The notes under the pieces were generated by a model. The model saw only the letters and a list, made by a program, of their open reading frames with translations, did not search any database and was not told the DNA's origin. This document shows positions 9,680 through 19,485 of a DNA stretch of 64,000 nt, one piece after another. The position numbers were made by a program, and so were the translations under genes. This DNA comes from Mycolicibacterium rhodesiae NBB3. Lineage in GTDB: Bacteria; Actinomycetota; Actinomycetes; Mycobacteriales; Mycobacteriaceae. How positions within the stretch are numbered: position 1 is the first letter of the stretch; each line of letters starts with the position of its first letter. Where the stretch lies: contig NC_016604.1 of NCBI RefSeq assembly GCF_000230895.2, forward strand, positions 1,736,001 to 1,800,000, in the 5' to 3' direction.

Positions 9680-10512
9680 CCCTGGGCGGCCACCCTGGCT
9701 CGTTCCTTCATCGAGGCGACCACCCCGCCGTCGTTGAGGATGTCGGTGCCGGTGAGGTACCCGGCTTTCGCACTGGCGCAGAAGGCGAGCAGATCGCCCA
9801 TCTCTTCGGGTTTGCCCCAGCGCGGGACCGCGGCATCGGCGACCATCGCCCCGGCGCCGGCCTGTTCTTCGAGCCTGCCCATCTCGGTGTCGATGGATCC
9901 CGGGGACACCGACACGATGCGCAGTCCGCGACCGTTGAACCGTTCGCACTGCGCCGTGCTGTACCACCTCACGAAACTCTTGCTCACCGCATAGGCGATA
10001 CCGGAGCGGGCCTCCTCCCCGGCGATGTCGCACGCCGCCAGCATCGCTGTCATGAAGGCGGACTCGTCCGTCAGTGCCGTCGGGAAGTGTGCGGTCGGAA
10101 TCAGCTCCTCCGGGAGCATGTGGGCCGCCATGGACGCCACATTGACGATCGCCGCACCCTCGTTGGCGGAGGCGTGAAACACCTCGTTGACGTTCAGCGT
10201 GCCAAGCGCATTTGTCCTCATGACGTAGTCGGCGTCGCCCATGCTGGGGCTGACGCCCGCGGTGTGGATCACCGACGCGACGGTCCCCAGACCGGCGGCG
10301 GTGTCGAACAGCCGGGCGACGGCCTGCCGATCGGTGACATCGGCGTTGACGATCGTCACCGCCACGCCGAGTTCCTTCAACGTGTCGGCCGAGGCGTCCA
10401 GGCGCTCTTGCCGAACATCGCAGAGCACCACAGAGTGGTCGACGCCGACCACCTTGGCCGTCGCTAGACCCATACCGCCCGCCCCACCCGTGATCACCGA
10501 GACTCGACTCAT
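9676..10512 (-). CDS. Short-chain dehydrogenase/reductase
   Basis: A 278-residue Rossmann-fold NAD(P) oxidoreductase. The cofactor motif is TGGAGGMG at residues 8-15, the catalytic Ser lies in NVASMAAH, and the active-site pair is YAVSK. The C-terminal GTDILNDGGV is typical of the family. Monocistronic, with a promoter region shared with the divergent proline-rich gene. Substrate unknown; steroid or 3-oxoacyl substrates are common for such mycobacterial SDRs. Confidence 0.83.
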   Translation of the reverse strand: MSRVSVITGGAGGMGLATAKVVGVDHSVVLCDVRQERLDASADTLKELGVAVTIVNADVTDRQAVARLFDTAAGLGTVASVIHTAGVSPSMGDADYVMRTNALGTLNVNEVFHASANEGAAIVNVASMAAHMLPEELIPTAHFPTALTDESAFMTAMLAACDIAGEEARSGIAYAVSKSFVRWYSTAQCERFNGRGLRIVSVSPGSIDTEMGRLEEQAGAGAMVADAAVPRWGKPEEMGDLLAFCASAKAGYLTGTDILNDGGVVASMKERARVAAQG

Positions 10513-10632
10513 GGGTGTGACGTTACAGTTTCCGGGTCCGGTGTCACACGGTCAGCCGTGCGTTTGGGTATCCCGTAGGGTGGTTACTCCAACTAAGTAG
10601 CCGTTTGCTGAGTCGACGCTGGAGTGATGCTG

Positions 10633-10944
10633 ATGCCTTCGATCAAGACCACGTTGGCTGCTATTGCCGCGGCCGGCGGAATGACCGCAGCAGCGCTCGG
10701 TGTGGGTGCGGGACTGGCGGTCTCGCAGCCCCCGCCGCCACCGCCTCCGCGCCCCGCTGAAGCGCCGTGGCCCCCGCCGCCTCCGCGCGGTGAGATTCCC
10801 CCGCCGAATGCCCCGCCGAAGACTGCCGAATTCTTCCTCAACGAGCCCGTCGTGTGGACGTCCATGTGGGGCGGACGGTGGGGCGTGTGGAAGAACGGCC
10901 AGTTCATCACATTGTCGTCCAACATCGTCACTGGCGGCGGATAG
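10633..10944 (+). CDS. Proline-rich secreted protein
   Basis: A roughly 103-residue exported protein: Sec-type signal peptide (about 30 residues, ending AVSQ), then a Pro-rich stretch with seven consecutive prolines and repeated P/PPP blocks, then a short conserved-looking tail with WTSMWGGRWGVWKNG. Three in-frame starts lie close together (10624, 10627, 10633); GGAG at 10621-10624 is eight bases before the third, which decides the choice. Function unknown. The tail is Trp/Gly rich, as in small mycobacterial cell-wall proteins. Confidence 0.65.
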   Translation: MPSIKTTLAAIAAAGGMTAAALGVGAGLAVSQPPPPPPPRPAEAPWPPPPPRGEIPPPNAPPKTAEFFLNEPVVWTSMWGGRWGVWKNGQFITLSSNIVTGGG

Positions 10945-10986
10945 CCAGAACGCGGTCGCGCAACGGATTTCGAGATCACCAGGGCG

Positions 10987-12858
10987 TCAGGCTCTGACGG
11001 TGACCTTGAAGATGAGAGTCCGCAGGGCGCCGAACGCGCCATGCGCGCCGATGTACAGCCGTTTGGTGTCATACCCCGCGACGTCTTTCATGGTTTCCGC
11101 GCCGAAGCGAGCCTGGTGCTGATCGTCGACGACGGTGACGTCGGCTCCGAGAAGCGCATGCCGGACCTGGATCCGTTCCTCCCCGCTGGCGGTGGCCACT
11201 ACCTCGCCGATGGTGCGTTCAGGGTTCGAGACCGGAACGGCCGCACACGTCACGCCCTGCTCGTCGAGGTAGCGCTCGATCTGCTCCACGGTGGCGTCCG
11301 CCCCCACTACGACACTCAAATTCTCGAGATTCACACTGATGTCGGTGTTGCCACCAGTAGTCAGCTTCGCGGTCGGATCGATCGCCAGAGATCTGGTCAG
11401 GGCAGCGCGTACTGCGACACCGAAGGCATTGACGTCGGGCTCGGCAGGCGATTGCTCGGGCAACATGACCCCGGGATTCAATACTGCGGCGGGATCGAAT
11501 GCCGTCTTGATCGAGCGTTGAACCGCGATCTCTACGGGAGTGAAACGCTTGGTCATGAATTGGATCTTCTCGGTGCCGACGCCGTGCTCGCCCGTGATGG
11601 TGCCGCCTAATTCCAGTGCAGCTTCGATGATCTCGCCGTTCGCCGCTTCGAGAGCGGCCGCTGCCAACGGGTTGTCCTTGTCGTAGAACGTCGTGGGGTG
11701 GAGGTCGCCGTCACCGGCGTGACCGCAGACCGCGATGAACAACAGGCCATCGGCATGGCGTGCTGCCGTCGACTGAATGGCTTCCTGCATTTCCGGAATG
11801 CGATCACGGGGAACGGTGACGTCACCGATGAAGAAGCCTTTTCCGCTCTGCACAACCGAGTTGGGCGCGTTGAGTCGGCCGTACCACAGAGCGGCGCGAT
11901 CCTTCTCGTCCTCGGCGATCCGCACTTCAGTGGCGTGCTCGCGCAGCACCCTCTCCACGATCGGCTGATCACGAGCCACCCCCGCGGCCGTGCCGTCGAC
12001 ATCGATCAGCACAATGGAATCGGCGTCCAAGGGGTAACCGGTGTCGTAGAACTGTTGTAGCCCCGCGATTCCCGCCCGGTCCAGCCACTCAACCGCCGCG
12101 GGCACGACACCGGTGGCGATGATCGCGGCGATGGTGTCGGCAGCTTCTCTGGCGGAGGCGAACGCGCCCATGAGGCTGTGGGTGACTTCCGCGATCGGGC
12201 GCAACGCGACGGTGGCCTCGGTGATGACGCACAGCGTTCCCTCCGATCCGATGAGGACACCGAGAAGGTCAGGGCCATCGTCGTCGGCGCGGAAGGTGGC
12301 GGTGGATCCGTCGGGCAGGACGGCGTCGACACTGAGGACGTGGTTGTAGGTGACACCGTATTTCAACGCATGCGGGCCACCGGCATTCTCGATGATGTTC
12401 CCCGCCACCGTCGCAAGGTGCGCTGATACCGGGTCCGGCGAGAAGCACAGACCGTACGGCTCCAGTGCGGCTTGCAAGTCCGAGTTGATGACGCCCGGTT
12501 CGACACGCGCACAGCGGTTCTCGGCATCGATGTCGAGGATTCGATCAAGACCGGTGAGGTCGAGCAGGACTCGACCAGCGGTTGGCATCATCCCGCCCGA
12601 GCAGTTCGAGGCTCCGCCACGCGGGACAATCGGCACATTGTGTTCGGTCGCCAACCGCATGAGGGGTGCGATGTCGTCGCGGCCATGGGGGCGGACCAGC
12701 AATCCGGCTACGCCCCCGACGCCCCAGAAGTCGCGGCCGCGTTCGGTGAGCACGCCCTCGTCGGTGGTGATCTCACCGTGGGCCGTGGCTGCGGCGGCGA
12801 ACCGGTCCAAGCCGACGCGGTCCGCTGTCACAGGGTCCTGTGTACTGTCAGTGAGCAT
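10987..12858 (-). CDS. FAD-linked oxidase, GlcD-like with a GlcE-like C-terminal extension
   Basis: A 623-residue flavoprotein. Residues 1-465 or so match the GlcD/D-lactate dehydrogenase type: FAD-binding segment with VPRGGASNCSGG, IGSEGTLCVITEA, then the FAD-oxidase C domain with the GHAGDGDLHP and TGEHGVG signatures. The last 150 residues resemble the GlcE subunit of glycolate oxidase (VKDVAGYDTKRLYIGAHGAFG-type ending), so this looks like a GlcD-GlcE fusion. It is the last gene of the benzoylformate decarboxylase operon and overlaps the tautomerase by 11 bases, which suggests a 2-hydroxyacid such as mandelate as substrate. That role is inference from context. Confidence 0.85.
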   Translation of the reverse strand: MLTDSTQDPVTADRVGLDRFAAAATAHGEITTDEGVLTERGRDFWGVGGVAGLLVRPHGRDDIAPLMRLATEHNVPIVPRGGASNCSGGMMPTAGRVLLDLTGLDRILDIDAENRCARVEPGVINSDLQAALEPYGLCFSPDPVSAHLATVAGNIIENAGGPHALKYGVTYNHVLSVDAVLPDGSTATFRADDDGPDLLGVLIGSEGTLCVITEATVALRPIAEVTHSLMGAFASAREAADTIAAIIATGVVPAAVEWLDRAGIAGLQQFYDTGYPLDADSIVLIDVDGTAAGVARDQPIVERVLREHATEVRIAEDEKDRAALWYGRLNAPNSVVQSGKGFFIGDVTVPRDRIPEMQEAIQSTAARHADGLLFIAVCGHAGDGDLHPTTFYDKDNPLAAAALEAANGEIIEAALELGGTITGEHGVGTEKIQFMTKRFTPVEIAVQRSIKTAFDPAAVLNPGVMLPEQSPAEPDVNAFGVAVRAALTRSLAIDPTAKLTTGGNTDISVNLENLSVVVGADATVEQIERYLDEQGVTCAAVPVSNPERTIGEVVATASGEERIQVRHALLGADVTVVDDQHQARFGAETMKDVAGYDTKRLYIGAHGAFGALRTLIFKVTVRA

Positions 12859-13267
12859 TTCCGCCGCCTTCCTGCCCCTGCTGCAACCAGGCTTCTTCCT
12901 CCCCAGGGGCCGGTAGAACGCGACCGCCCTCGATGGCGAAATGTGCTGGGCTGTTCTGAATGACGACCAGGACCCTCTTGGCGGGGATGCCGGTCACCCG
13001 CGTGGCTGCTGCGGCGATTTCGGCGACCAGCTGGCTGCTCTGCGCTTCGGGGTGACCGGTACGAACCCAGCCGTTGATCAAAAGCGGTTGTGCTGGTTGA
13101 CCATCGGTGTAGACGTCATCGGCGGCCAACTCATGGAAGACCACGTTGACGTACGTACCCGGTACGTGGTTGATCATCGAATGGATTCTGGTCAGTTCCC
13201 CGGCCAGGCTGGCCCTGGTTTCGGCACTCAGCGTCGCCTTCACCGTCGTGCACGTATAGACCGGCAT
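12848..13267 (-). CDS. Tautomerase-superfamily protein (cis-CaaD-like)
   Basis: A 139-residue member of the tautomerase superfamily of the longer, fused beta-alpha-beta type. After Met removal the N-terminus is Pro (MPVYTC), the catalytic base of the family. Arg residues in NGWVRTGH fit the substrate-binding arginines of cis-3-chloroacrylate dehalogenase/MSAD relatives. Sits between the decarboxylase (three bases upstream) and the FAD oxidase (11-base overlap). It may tautomerise a keto-acid intermediate; its exact reaction is unknown. Confidence 0.75.
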   Translation of the reverse strand: MPVYTCTTVKATLSAETRASLAGELTRIHSMINHVPGTYVNVVFHELAADDVYTDGQPAQPLLINGWVRTGHPEAQSSQLVAEIAAAATRVTGIPAKRVLVVIQNSPAHFAIEGGRVLPAPGEEEAWLQQGQEGGGNAH

Positions 13268-13270
13268 CGC

Positions 13271-14887
13271 TCAGCCCAGGAACGGCAGGTGCGACTGTGT
13301 CGGCACCACGAGGACGGTCGGCCCGTCGGCCGCCAGGGCCTCCTTGAACTCGCGTACGAGACTCTCGGTTCCGTCGACGACCGCTGCTCGGCATCCGAAT
13401 CCTGTTGCCAGTGACGCGATATCAAGCCCGGGCAGATCCATACCCGGCACGTTGGGGGTCTTCTCGAGAATCGCGAACGACTTCAGAACGCAGTATTCAC
13501 CGTTGCGCTGTACCACGAACACGATGGGCAGCTTGTGCTGGGCCGCAGTCCAAATGGCCTGTATCGAGTACTGGAACGAACCATCGCCGATCGAGGCGAC
13601 GACCGTCCGCCTCACCCCGCGGGCCCGGTCTCCAAGCGCAATGCCCACCGCCGCAGGCACTCCCCAGCCGATGCCACCGCTACCCGTGGCGAAAAAGCTG
13701 CCCGAGCGTCGGGTCGGCCACCAGGTGATGAGATCGGCCAACGTGGATGTCGACTCCATGACGACCGCAGCATCGTCGGGTTTGACCGAACTGAGCACCG
13801 CATAGACGTCGTTCGGCATCAGTGGTGCCGACGCCACCGGTAGATCTCCGGTGAAGTCTCTGGCCAACCCGGGGGGCGGCGTCCGGTCGCTCGGCACCTC
13901 GACGAGGTGCAAGAGCTGCGCCAGGACGGTGGCGGTGTCACCGATCAGGCTGTCGCCCACCGGCGCGATCGCGGCGAGGTGGGGGTCGGCGGTGATGTGC
14001 AGCACCTCGGTCCCCTCCGGTAGATACTCACCCGCGACGTACGGGTAGTACCGGAACACCTGCGCGCCGATCACGATGACCAGGTCGTGACCGGCCAGCG
14101 CCTCGTTGACCCCGGCGATCGTCAGCGGAAGCGGTCCGCCATAGAGCGGATGATCTTCGGGGAACGAACACCTGTCCGACAGCCCACTGCCGCGGACCGA
14201 CGCACGCAGCTTCTCTGCGAATGCCACGCCGGCGTCCCAAGCGCCGGCGCGGTCCACCTCTGGGCCGAGCACCAACAGCGGACGCTCCGCTTGGCTGATC
14301 CGAGTGGCGAACTCGCGCAGACGCTCTGCATCGGGTTGCACGCGCTGGCTGACGGTTCGGACCACCGCCGGGCCGAGCGCCGGCTTGTTCCAGTCGTCAA
14401 GTGGAATGGAGAGGAACACCGGACCTGCCGGCGGCTGGGTTGCCACGGCATAGGCACGCATGAACGCCGCGGGCACATCTTCTGCGCGCGCGGGCTCGTA
14501 GGCCCACTTGACCCACGGCTGCGGCATCACGGTGGGATCGGGATTGTTCAGGTACGGGTCGACAATCGACATCTCACGCGTCTGCTGACCCGCGGTGACG
14601 ATCAACGGTGTGTTCGCCCGGTAGGCGGCAACCAGGCTGCCCATCGCGTTGCCCGTGCCCGCGGCGGTGTGCAGATTGACCAGTGCAGGCTTGCCGGTCG
14701 ATTGCGCGAAGCCGTCGGCCATCGCCAGCACCGACGCCTCCTGCAGGCCGAGCACGTAGGTGAAATCGTCGGGGAAATCCTGCAAGAAGGTTTGCTCGGT
14801 GGAGCCGGGGTTGCCGAACATCGTCGTCAGCCCGAGGGTTCGGAGCAGGTCGTAGGTGACCTCGTGGATCGTTTTGGTACCCGACAT
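13271..14887 (-). CDS. mdlC: Benzoylformate decarboxylase-type ThDP enzyme
   Basis: A 538-residue thiamine-diphosphate enzyme, usual length for benzoylformate decarboxylase, which converts benzoylformate to benzaldehyde and CO2. S29 (GNPGS), E50 (LQEAS) and H73 (NLHTA) correspond to S26, E47 and H70 of the Pseudomonas putida enzyme. The ThDP/Mg motif is GDGSFQYS followed by RNGEY. The position matching His281 of P. putida is Tyr281 here (FRYYPY). First gene of an operon with a tautomerase and a 2-hydroxyacid oxidase, together suggesting mandelate or a related aryl-hydroxyacid pathway. A related 2-keto-acid decarboxylase or an oxalyl-CoA-type enzyme is less likely. Confidence 0.83.
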   Translation of the reverse strand: MSGTKTIHEVTYDLLRTLGLTTMFGNPGSTEQTFLQDFPDDFTYVLGLQEASVLAMADGFAQSTGKPALVNLHTAAGTGNAMGSLVAAYRANTPLIVTAGQQTREMSIVDPYLNNPDPTVMPQPWVKWAYEPARAEDVPAAFMRAYAVATQPPAGPVFLSIPLDDWNKPALGPAVVRTVSQRVQPDAERLREFATRISQAERPLLVLGPEVDRAGAWDAGVAFAEKLRASVRGSGLSDRCSFPEDHPLYGGPLPLTIAGVNEALAGHDLVIVIGAQVFRYYPYVAGEYLPEGTEVLHITADPHLAAIAPVGDSLIGDTATVLAQLLHLVEVPSDRTPPPGLARDFTGDLPVASAPLMPNDVYAVLSSVKPDDAAVVMESTSTLADLITWWPTRRSGSFFATGSGGIGWGVPAAVGIALGDRARGVRRTVVASIGDGSFQYSIQAIWTAAQHKLPIVFVVQRNGEYCVLKSFAILEKTPNVPGMDLPGLDIASLATGFGCRAAVVDGTESLVREFKEALAADGPTVLVVPTQSHLPFLG

Positions 14888-15050
14888 CGTTCAAACCCCT
14901 TCGTCATCAGGTGCAGTTCGATGTAGTGATCACACACTCCGGTGCGCCCCGGCGACCCCGGGAAAACCACCGGGTTGCCGAAACACGTGGAGCCCCGTCA
15001 GTTCGCCGCATAGGTCGCTGGGAGCACGCCGACATGTCAAGATCACCGGC

Positions 15051-17797
15051 ATGGGCTGGACGCCTGACCGACGAGCACTCGTCGGACGGCAACGCGAGCA
15101 GCAGCAGCTGGCCCACCTATGCGAACGAGCAAGATCCGGCCAGAGCGGCGTCCTCGTGCTTCATGGCGAGGCCGGTATCGGAAAGTCGGCCCTTCTCGCT
15201 GAGGTGCTCGCGAAGGCCGACGGATTGCGCACCATCCGGGTCAGCGGTGCGGAGTCGGAATTGGAGCTCGCATACGCCGGCGTGCAGCAGTTGTGCGGGC
15301 CGATTCTGGCCTTCATCGACCGGTTGCCCGACCCACAGAAGAATGCGCTGCGAGTCGCGCTGGGCCTACGCGAGGGCGCTGCGCCCGATCGTCTGCTCGT
15401 GGGATTGGCTGTGCTGACACTGCTCGGCGACGTCGGCGCCGATCGTCCGACCGTGTGCATCGTGGACGACGCGCAGTGGGTGGACCGTGCCTCGCTGCAA
15501 GCACTCACATTCGCCGCGCGCCGACTGCACGCTGACCCGGTGACGATGATTTTCGCCACCCGCACGGCAGAAGCCGATGAGTTGAACGGTCTGCCCGAGC
15601 TGGGTTTGTCTCGACTCGGCCGCGTCCATGCCGAGACACTGCTCTCCGAAGTGCTCGCGGGCCAGCTCGACGACACCGTCCGCGAGAACATCCTCGCCGA
15701 GGCGGACGGCAATCCCCTGGCATTGCTCGAACTCCGCCGCGCGATGGCGCCCGCAGTGTTGGCGGGCGGATACGGACTCGCGTCCGCCGGCTCCGTCGCG
15801 GGACGGGTCGAGCGCGAGTTCGGGCAACGCCTCGATGAACTGCCGGCGGCAACGCGGACTCTCCTGCTGATCGCAGCGGCGGAGCCGACCGGCGATCCGG
15901 AATGGTTGCGGGCCGCGGCCGCGCGACTCCAACTCGACGCCGATGCAAGCGTTCCCGCCGAGCGCAGCGGTCTGGTCACCGTCGAATCCCGCTTACGCTT
16001 TCGCCATCCGCTGGTTCGTTCGGCGGTGTATCGGAACGCGTCGCAGCCGCAACGGCGCCAAGCGCACGCCGCCCTAGCCGACGTGATCGCCGGCCCGAAC
16101 GCAGACGAGCACCGCGCCTGGCACCGCGCGCATGCCACGAGTGCCCCCGATGAGAACGTAGCCGTTGAACTCGTGCAATCGGCTGAGCGAGCGCGCCGCC
16201 GCGGGGGCGCAGCCGCCGCGGCCGCGTTCCTATCGCACGCCGTGGAACTGACGCCCGACCCGGTCCGCCGGGCTCAGCGCGCACTCGACGCCGCCCTGTC
16301 GAAGTTGGATGCAGGTGATCCGGATGCAGCGGCGAAGTTGCTCGTGACGGCGGCCGGTATCGACGACGAATTGCTCAGTGCGCGAGCCGATCTGCTACGA
16401 GCAAAGATCGCCTTCGCTGCTCTGCGCGGGCGGGATGCGCCTGCGCTGCTGCTGGCGGCAGCGCAGCGCCTCCGGCCGCTGGATCCCATGCTCTCGCGCC
16501 AGACCTACCTCGACGCGCTCACGGCGTCGATGATCGTCGGTCGTCTCGCAGGCGGTGAACACGCGTCCGCGGCGGCGATTGCCGAGTCGGCGCGGCATGC
16601 GCCGCCGCCCTCCGATCCGCCCACGGCCGCGGATCTCTTCCTCGACGGAATCGTCGTCCGGCTCACCGAAGGGCACGCCGCCGCGGCGCCGTTGCTGCGT
16701 CGGGCGATACAGCAGTACTTGGAGGAGGACGGGGCGGGCGCCGCCGATCCGCGCTTGCATGACATCACGCTGCGGGTGCTGCTCGACCTCTTCGAGCAGG
16801 ACACCTACAGTTCGCTCAATGTCCGTCAGCTCGAATTGCTCCGCGCTGCCGGGGAATTGACGGTTCTGCCTGCCGCGCTGACCACCCACGCGGGTGCGTG
16901 TGTCACGACCGGCGACTTTGCGCAGGCCGCGGATCTGCTCGAGCAGTCGGACGAGATCTCCGCTGCCACCGGCGCACCACCGCACCGCTCCATCCGGACC
17001 TACCTCGCCGCGTGTCGCGGACAGGAGCAGCTCGGTAGGGAACTGGCTCGAACGACGATCGAGGACGCGACCTCCCGTGGCGAAGGCAGTGAAGTGACCG
17101 TCGTGCTGTTCTCGTTGGCCATCATGCACAACGGACTCGGCCAGTACGACGAAGCGCTCACGGCCTGCACATCGGCCTTGGAGTACGACGACGTAGGAAT
17201 GTACGGCCACGTGCTCAACGAGACCGTCGAGGCTGCCGCCAGGTCTGGTCAAACGAGTGTCGCGGAAACGGCTGCCGCACAACTGATCGAGCGTGCCGAA
17301 GCAACCCGAACCCCAACCGCACTGGGATACTCGGCACGCGCCACGGCGCTCACAACTCCCGGGCCGGATGCCGAGCAGCACTATCGCACAGCGATTTCAG
17401 AGCTGCAGCGCTCACCCCTCATTGTGATGACCGCACGCACTCACCTGCTCTTGGGTGAGTGCTGCGTCGCGAGGACCGCCGCGCCGACGCACGCGACGAA
17501 TTACGAACCGCCCATGAGATGTTCGTACAGATGGGAGCTGGCGGCTTCGCCGAGCGGACACGTCGTGAACTCCAGGCGGCGGGTGAAGCCGTGCGCAAAG
17601 AGCGCCGGGGCGGATCTTCGGCAGTGTTGACCACGCAGGAAAGCTACATCGCCAGGCTGGCGGGCGACGGCTACAGCAACTCCGAGATCGCCGGCCATCT
17701 CTTCATCAGCCCGCGTACGGTCGAATGGCACTTGAGCAACATCTTCGGCAAGTTGGGCGTGACGTCCAGACGTGAGCTTCGGCGCACCCGCGACTAG
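15051..17797 (+). pseudogene. LuxR-family AAA regulator (LAL type), split by a one-base frameshift
   Basis: A large ATPase/LuxR regulator of about 915 residues if repaired. The N-terminal part has Walker A GEAGIGKS followed by a Walker B-like CIVDDAQW, then helical TPR-like repeats. The frame then fails at about 17460: 'gagtgctgcg' lacks the G needed to read GE-W-LRRED, so the first frame runs on to a stop at 17630 while the HTH (AGDGYSNSEIAGHLFISPRTVEWHL) continues in the -1 frame to 17797. Both halves remain well conserved, so this is either a recent mutation or a sequencing error. Divergent from the mdlC operon and hence its probable regulator. Start taken at the ATG before GWTPDRRALVGR. 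Confidence 0.8.
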
Positions 17798-17803
17798 CGC
17801 ACG

Positions 17804-18517
17804 TCAGGAGCCATCGCGCGCCGCGGCATCGCGCAGTATCTGCTGCAGACGATCCAGCGGTGCGCCGGGCTCGAGGCGCAATTGCGGATTGGAGTCAGTC
17901 GATGTCCCGCCGGACTGGGCCGGCGGTGGCGGCGACGCTGTCGCCTCCGGCGGCGGCGGGGGTGGCGGTGGTGCGACCTGTGCGGCCGCGATCTTCTGGT
18001 TCAGACGGGGCAGCGCGTCGTTGCGCAACGCCCGCCGCTGTGGATCCGGGTCGCTGTTTCCGGCGAAACAGTCCTGCGCGGCCTGCTCGACGACAGCGCG
18101 TGCGGCCAGGTACTGCGCGACGGCGGTTCGGCTGTCGAACACTGCCGCGGCACGGTCGCCCAACGTCTCCCTGACGAGTTCGAGGTTGACCCGGGTCGCG
18201 CAGGACTCCGCGCTCGCCAGGCTCACGCTGAACTGGCGGTCCGCCTCCTCGAGCCGGTTGTCGAGTAATGCGAGGCTGCCCGCGGCGAAGGGCGCCTTGG
18301 CCGGCTCGATCACGTTGAACACTGTCAGGGTGTCCACTGCGCGGCGCAGTCCGGCGTTGTCCTTTCCGGCGTACGCCGATACCGCGGAGTCTCCGGCGAT
18401 GACGACCGACAGCGACTTCACGATCACCACGACGAGGAGCAACGCCACCGGCGCGGAGAACAACAGAAGACGGCGTCGCCAACGCGATCGTGCTGGATCC
18501 CGGGTCGCTACGTTCAT
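17804..18517 (-). CDS. Single-pass membrane protein at the end of the MoxR/VWA operon (MxaK-like position)
   Basis: A 237-residue protein with a basic N-terminus, one transmembrane helix (about residues 20-42, LLLFSAPVALLLVVVIVKSL), an external helical region rich in Ala/Asp/Arg that could be TPR-like, and a proline run (PPPPPPPP) before a charged tail. Its ATG overlaps the preceding VWA gene's stop by four bases. In methylotrophs the equivalent small membrane protein of the mxa maturation cluster is MxaK; similarity is by position and architecture only. Confidence 0.68.
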   Translation of the reverse strand: MNVATRDPARSRWRRRLLLFSAPVALLLVVVIVKSLSVVIAGDSAVSAYAGKDNAGLRRAVDTLTVFNVIEPAKAPFAAGSLALLDNRLEEADRQFSVSLASAESCATRVNLELVRETLGDRAAAVFDSRTAVAQYLAARAVVEQAAQDCFAGNSDPDPQRRALRNDALPRLNQKIAAAQVAPPPPPPPPEATASPPPPAQSGGTSTDSNPQLRLEPGAPLDRLQQILRDAAARDGS

Positions 18518-19485
18518 GGCATCACGTCCACGCTGACATACCTGCTGCGGCGGAAGTCCCGCAGGACGAAGTAGAGCTCGATAAGGATGAGAACGGCAGC
18601 GCCCAGCGCCGGTAACCAGTACGTTTCCGTCTGCCCGCCCGTCGAGGCAATTGCAGTCGCGTCGCTCGCCCCCATCGCGTCGGGAAGCTGTTCTGACGGT
18701 AACGCCCCGTCGGCGCGCGCGATGAACGGCACACCGAGCTGGCCGGCGACCGTCCGCAGCGTGCCGTCGTCGATCGGAGACCGTGCGATCTCGGTGTCGG
18801 GGATCGGGCCGCCCGCCGGAGTGCCGTAGCCGAGCACTGCACCACCGTCGACCGAGTCCGCAGGTGGAACGAATTCCCTTGCCGGAAGCTCTGACTCACG
18901 GGCTCCGGCGCCCAGGTAGAACACCAAGGTGGCGGCCCGCGGGTACTGCTGAACCGCGCTGATCAACTGGTACCGCAGCACCGTGCTCGCCGCGCCGGCG
19001 TTGGTTTGCGTGACGGCGTCAGGGCGGTAGGCGTACGGAGTGATGGTGTCCAGCACCGGTCGCAAACTCCACGTGTCCGCGGACAACGGCCACTGCAGCG
19101 TCGGCGCCGATGCGAATCCGATGACCGCGAACCGGGCGCGCGGATAACGGTCGATCAGCGCCTGGAGGTCTTCGCGCGCGACGTCCATCCGGCTGCGACC
19201 GTCGATGTCTTCGACGGCCATGTCCGGTGAGCGGTCCACGACCAGGAATACGTTCGGGTCGGTGTCGCCCGCGCTGCGCGTGGCGGATTCATCGTCGCCG
19301 GTGAGCACCACGCGGGTGGCCGCGAGGACGAGCAGCGCCGCCGCGCAGGTGACGAGAAGCCAGCGCCACAGCATCATCCGGCTGCGTGCGGACCTTCGCC
19401 AGCGGCGCAGCGCGACGAACTGTCCCGCAACGAGCACGGCCGCCGCGGCCAGGAGCAGCGGGGGCAGCACCGGATGCAGCGTCAT
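18514..19485 (-). CDS. VWA-domain membrane protein (MxaL-like)
   Basis: A 323-residue protein with two N-terminal hydrophobic helices, a von Willebrand A domain facing outward, and a C-terminal helix (LGAAVLILIELYFVLRDF). The metal-ion-dependent adhesion site begins VVDRSPDM, a DxSxx form in which the second Ser is Asp, so metal binding may be weakened. The ATG overlaps the upstream gene's stop by four bases. VWA proteins encoded with MoxR ATPases act as substrate adaptors in maturation of partner complexes. Confidence 0.78.
   Translation of the reverse strand: MTLHPVLPPLLLAAAAVLVAGQFVALRRWRRSARSRMMLWRWLLVTCAAALLVLAATRVVLTGDDESATRSAGDTDPNVFLVVDRSPDMAVEDIDGRSRMDVAREDLQALIDRYPRARFAVIGFASAPTLQWPLSADTWSLRPVLDTITPYAYRPDAVTQTNAGAASTVLRYQLISAVQQYPRAATLVFYLGAGARESELPAREFVPPADSVDGGAVLGYGTPAGGPIPDTEIARSPIDDGTLRTVAGQLGVPFIARADGALPSEQLPDAMGASDATAIASTGGQTETYWLPALGAAVLILIELYFVLRDFRRSRYVSVDVMP

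Noticed and set aside
8981..10467. Long frames on both strands across the LLM oxidoreductase and SDR
   Set aside because: Both true genes have full family motifs; these frames are Arg/Gly-rich shadows.
14926..14933. GTGATCAC palindrome between mdlC and the LuxR gene
   Set aside because: Only eight bases with no flanking symmetry; too common to call an operator.
15161..17381. Reverse-strand frames (up to 328 codons) in the LuxR regulator
   Set aside because: Antisense to Walker A, TPR-like and HTH segments; no start with ribosome-binding site or family similarity.
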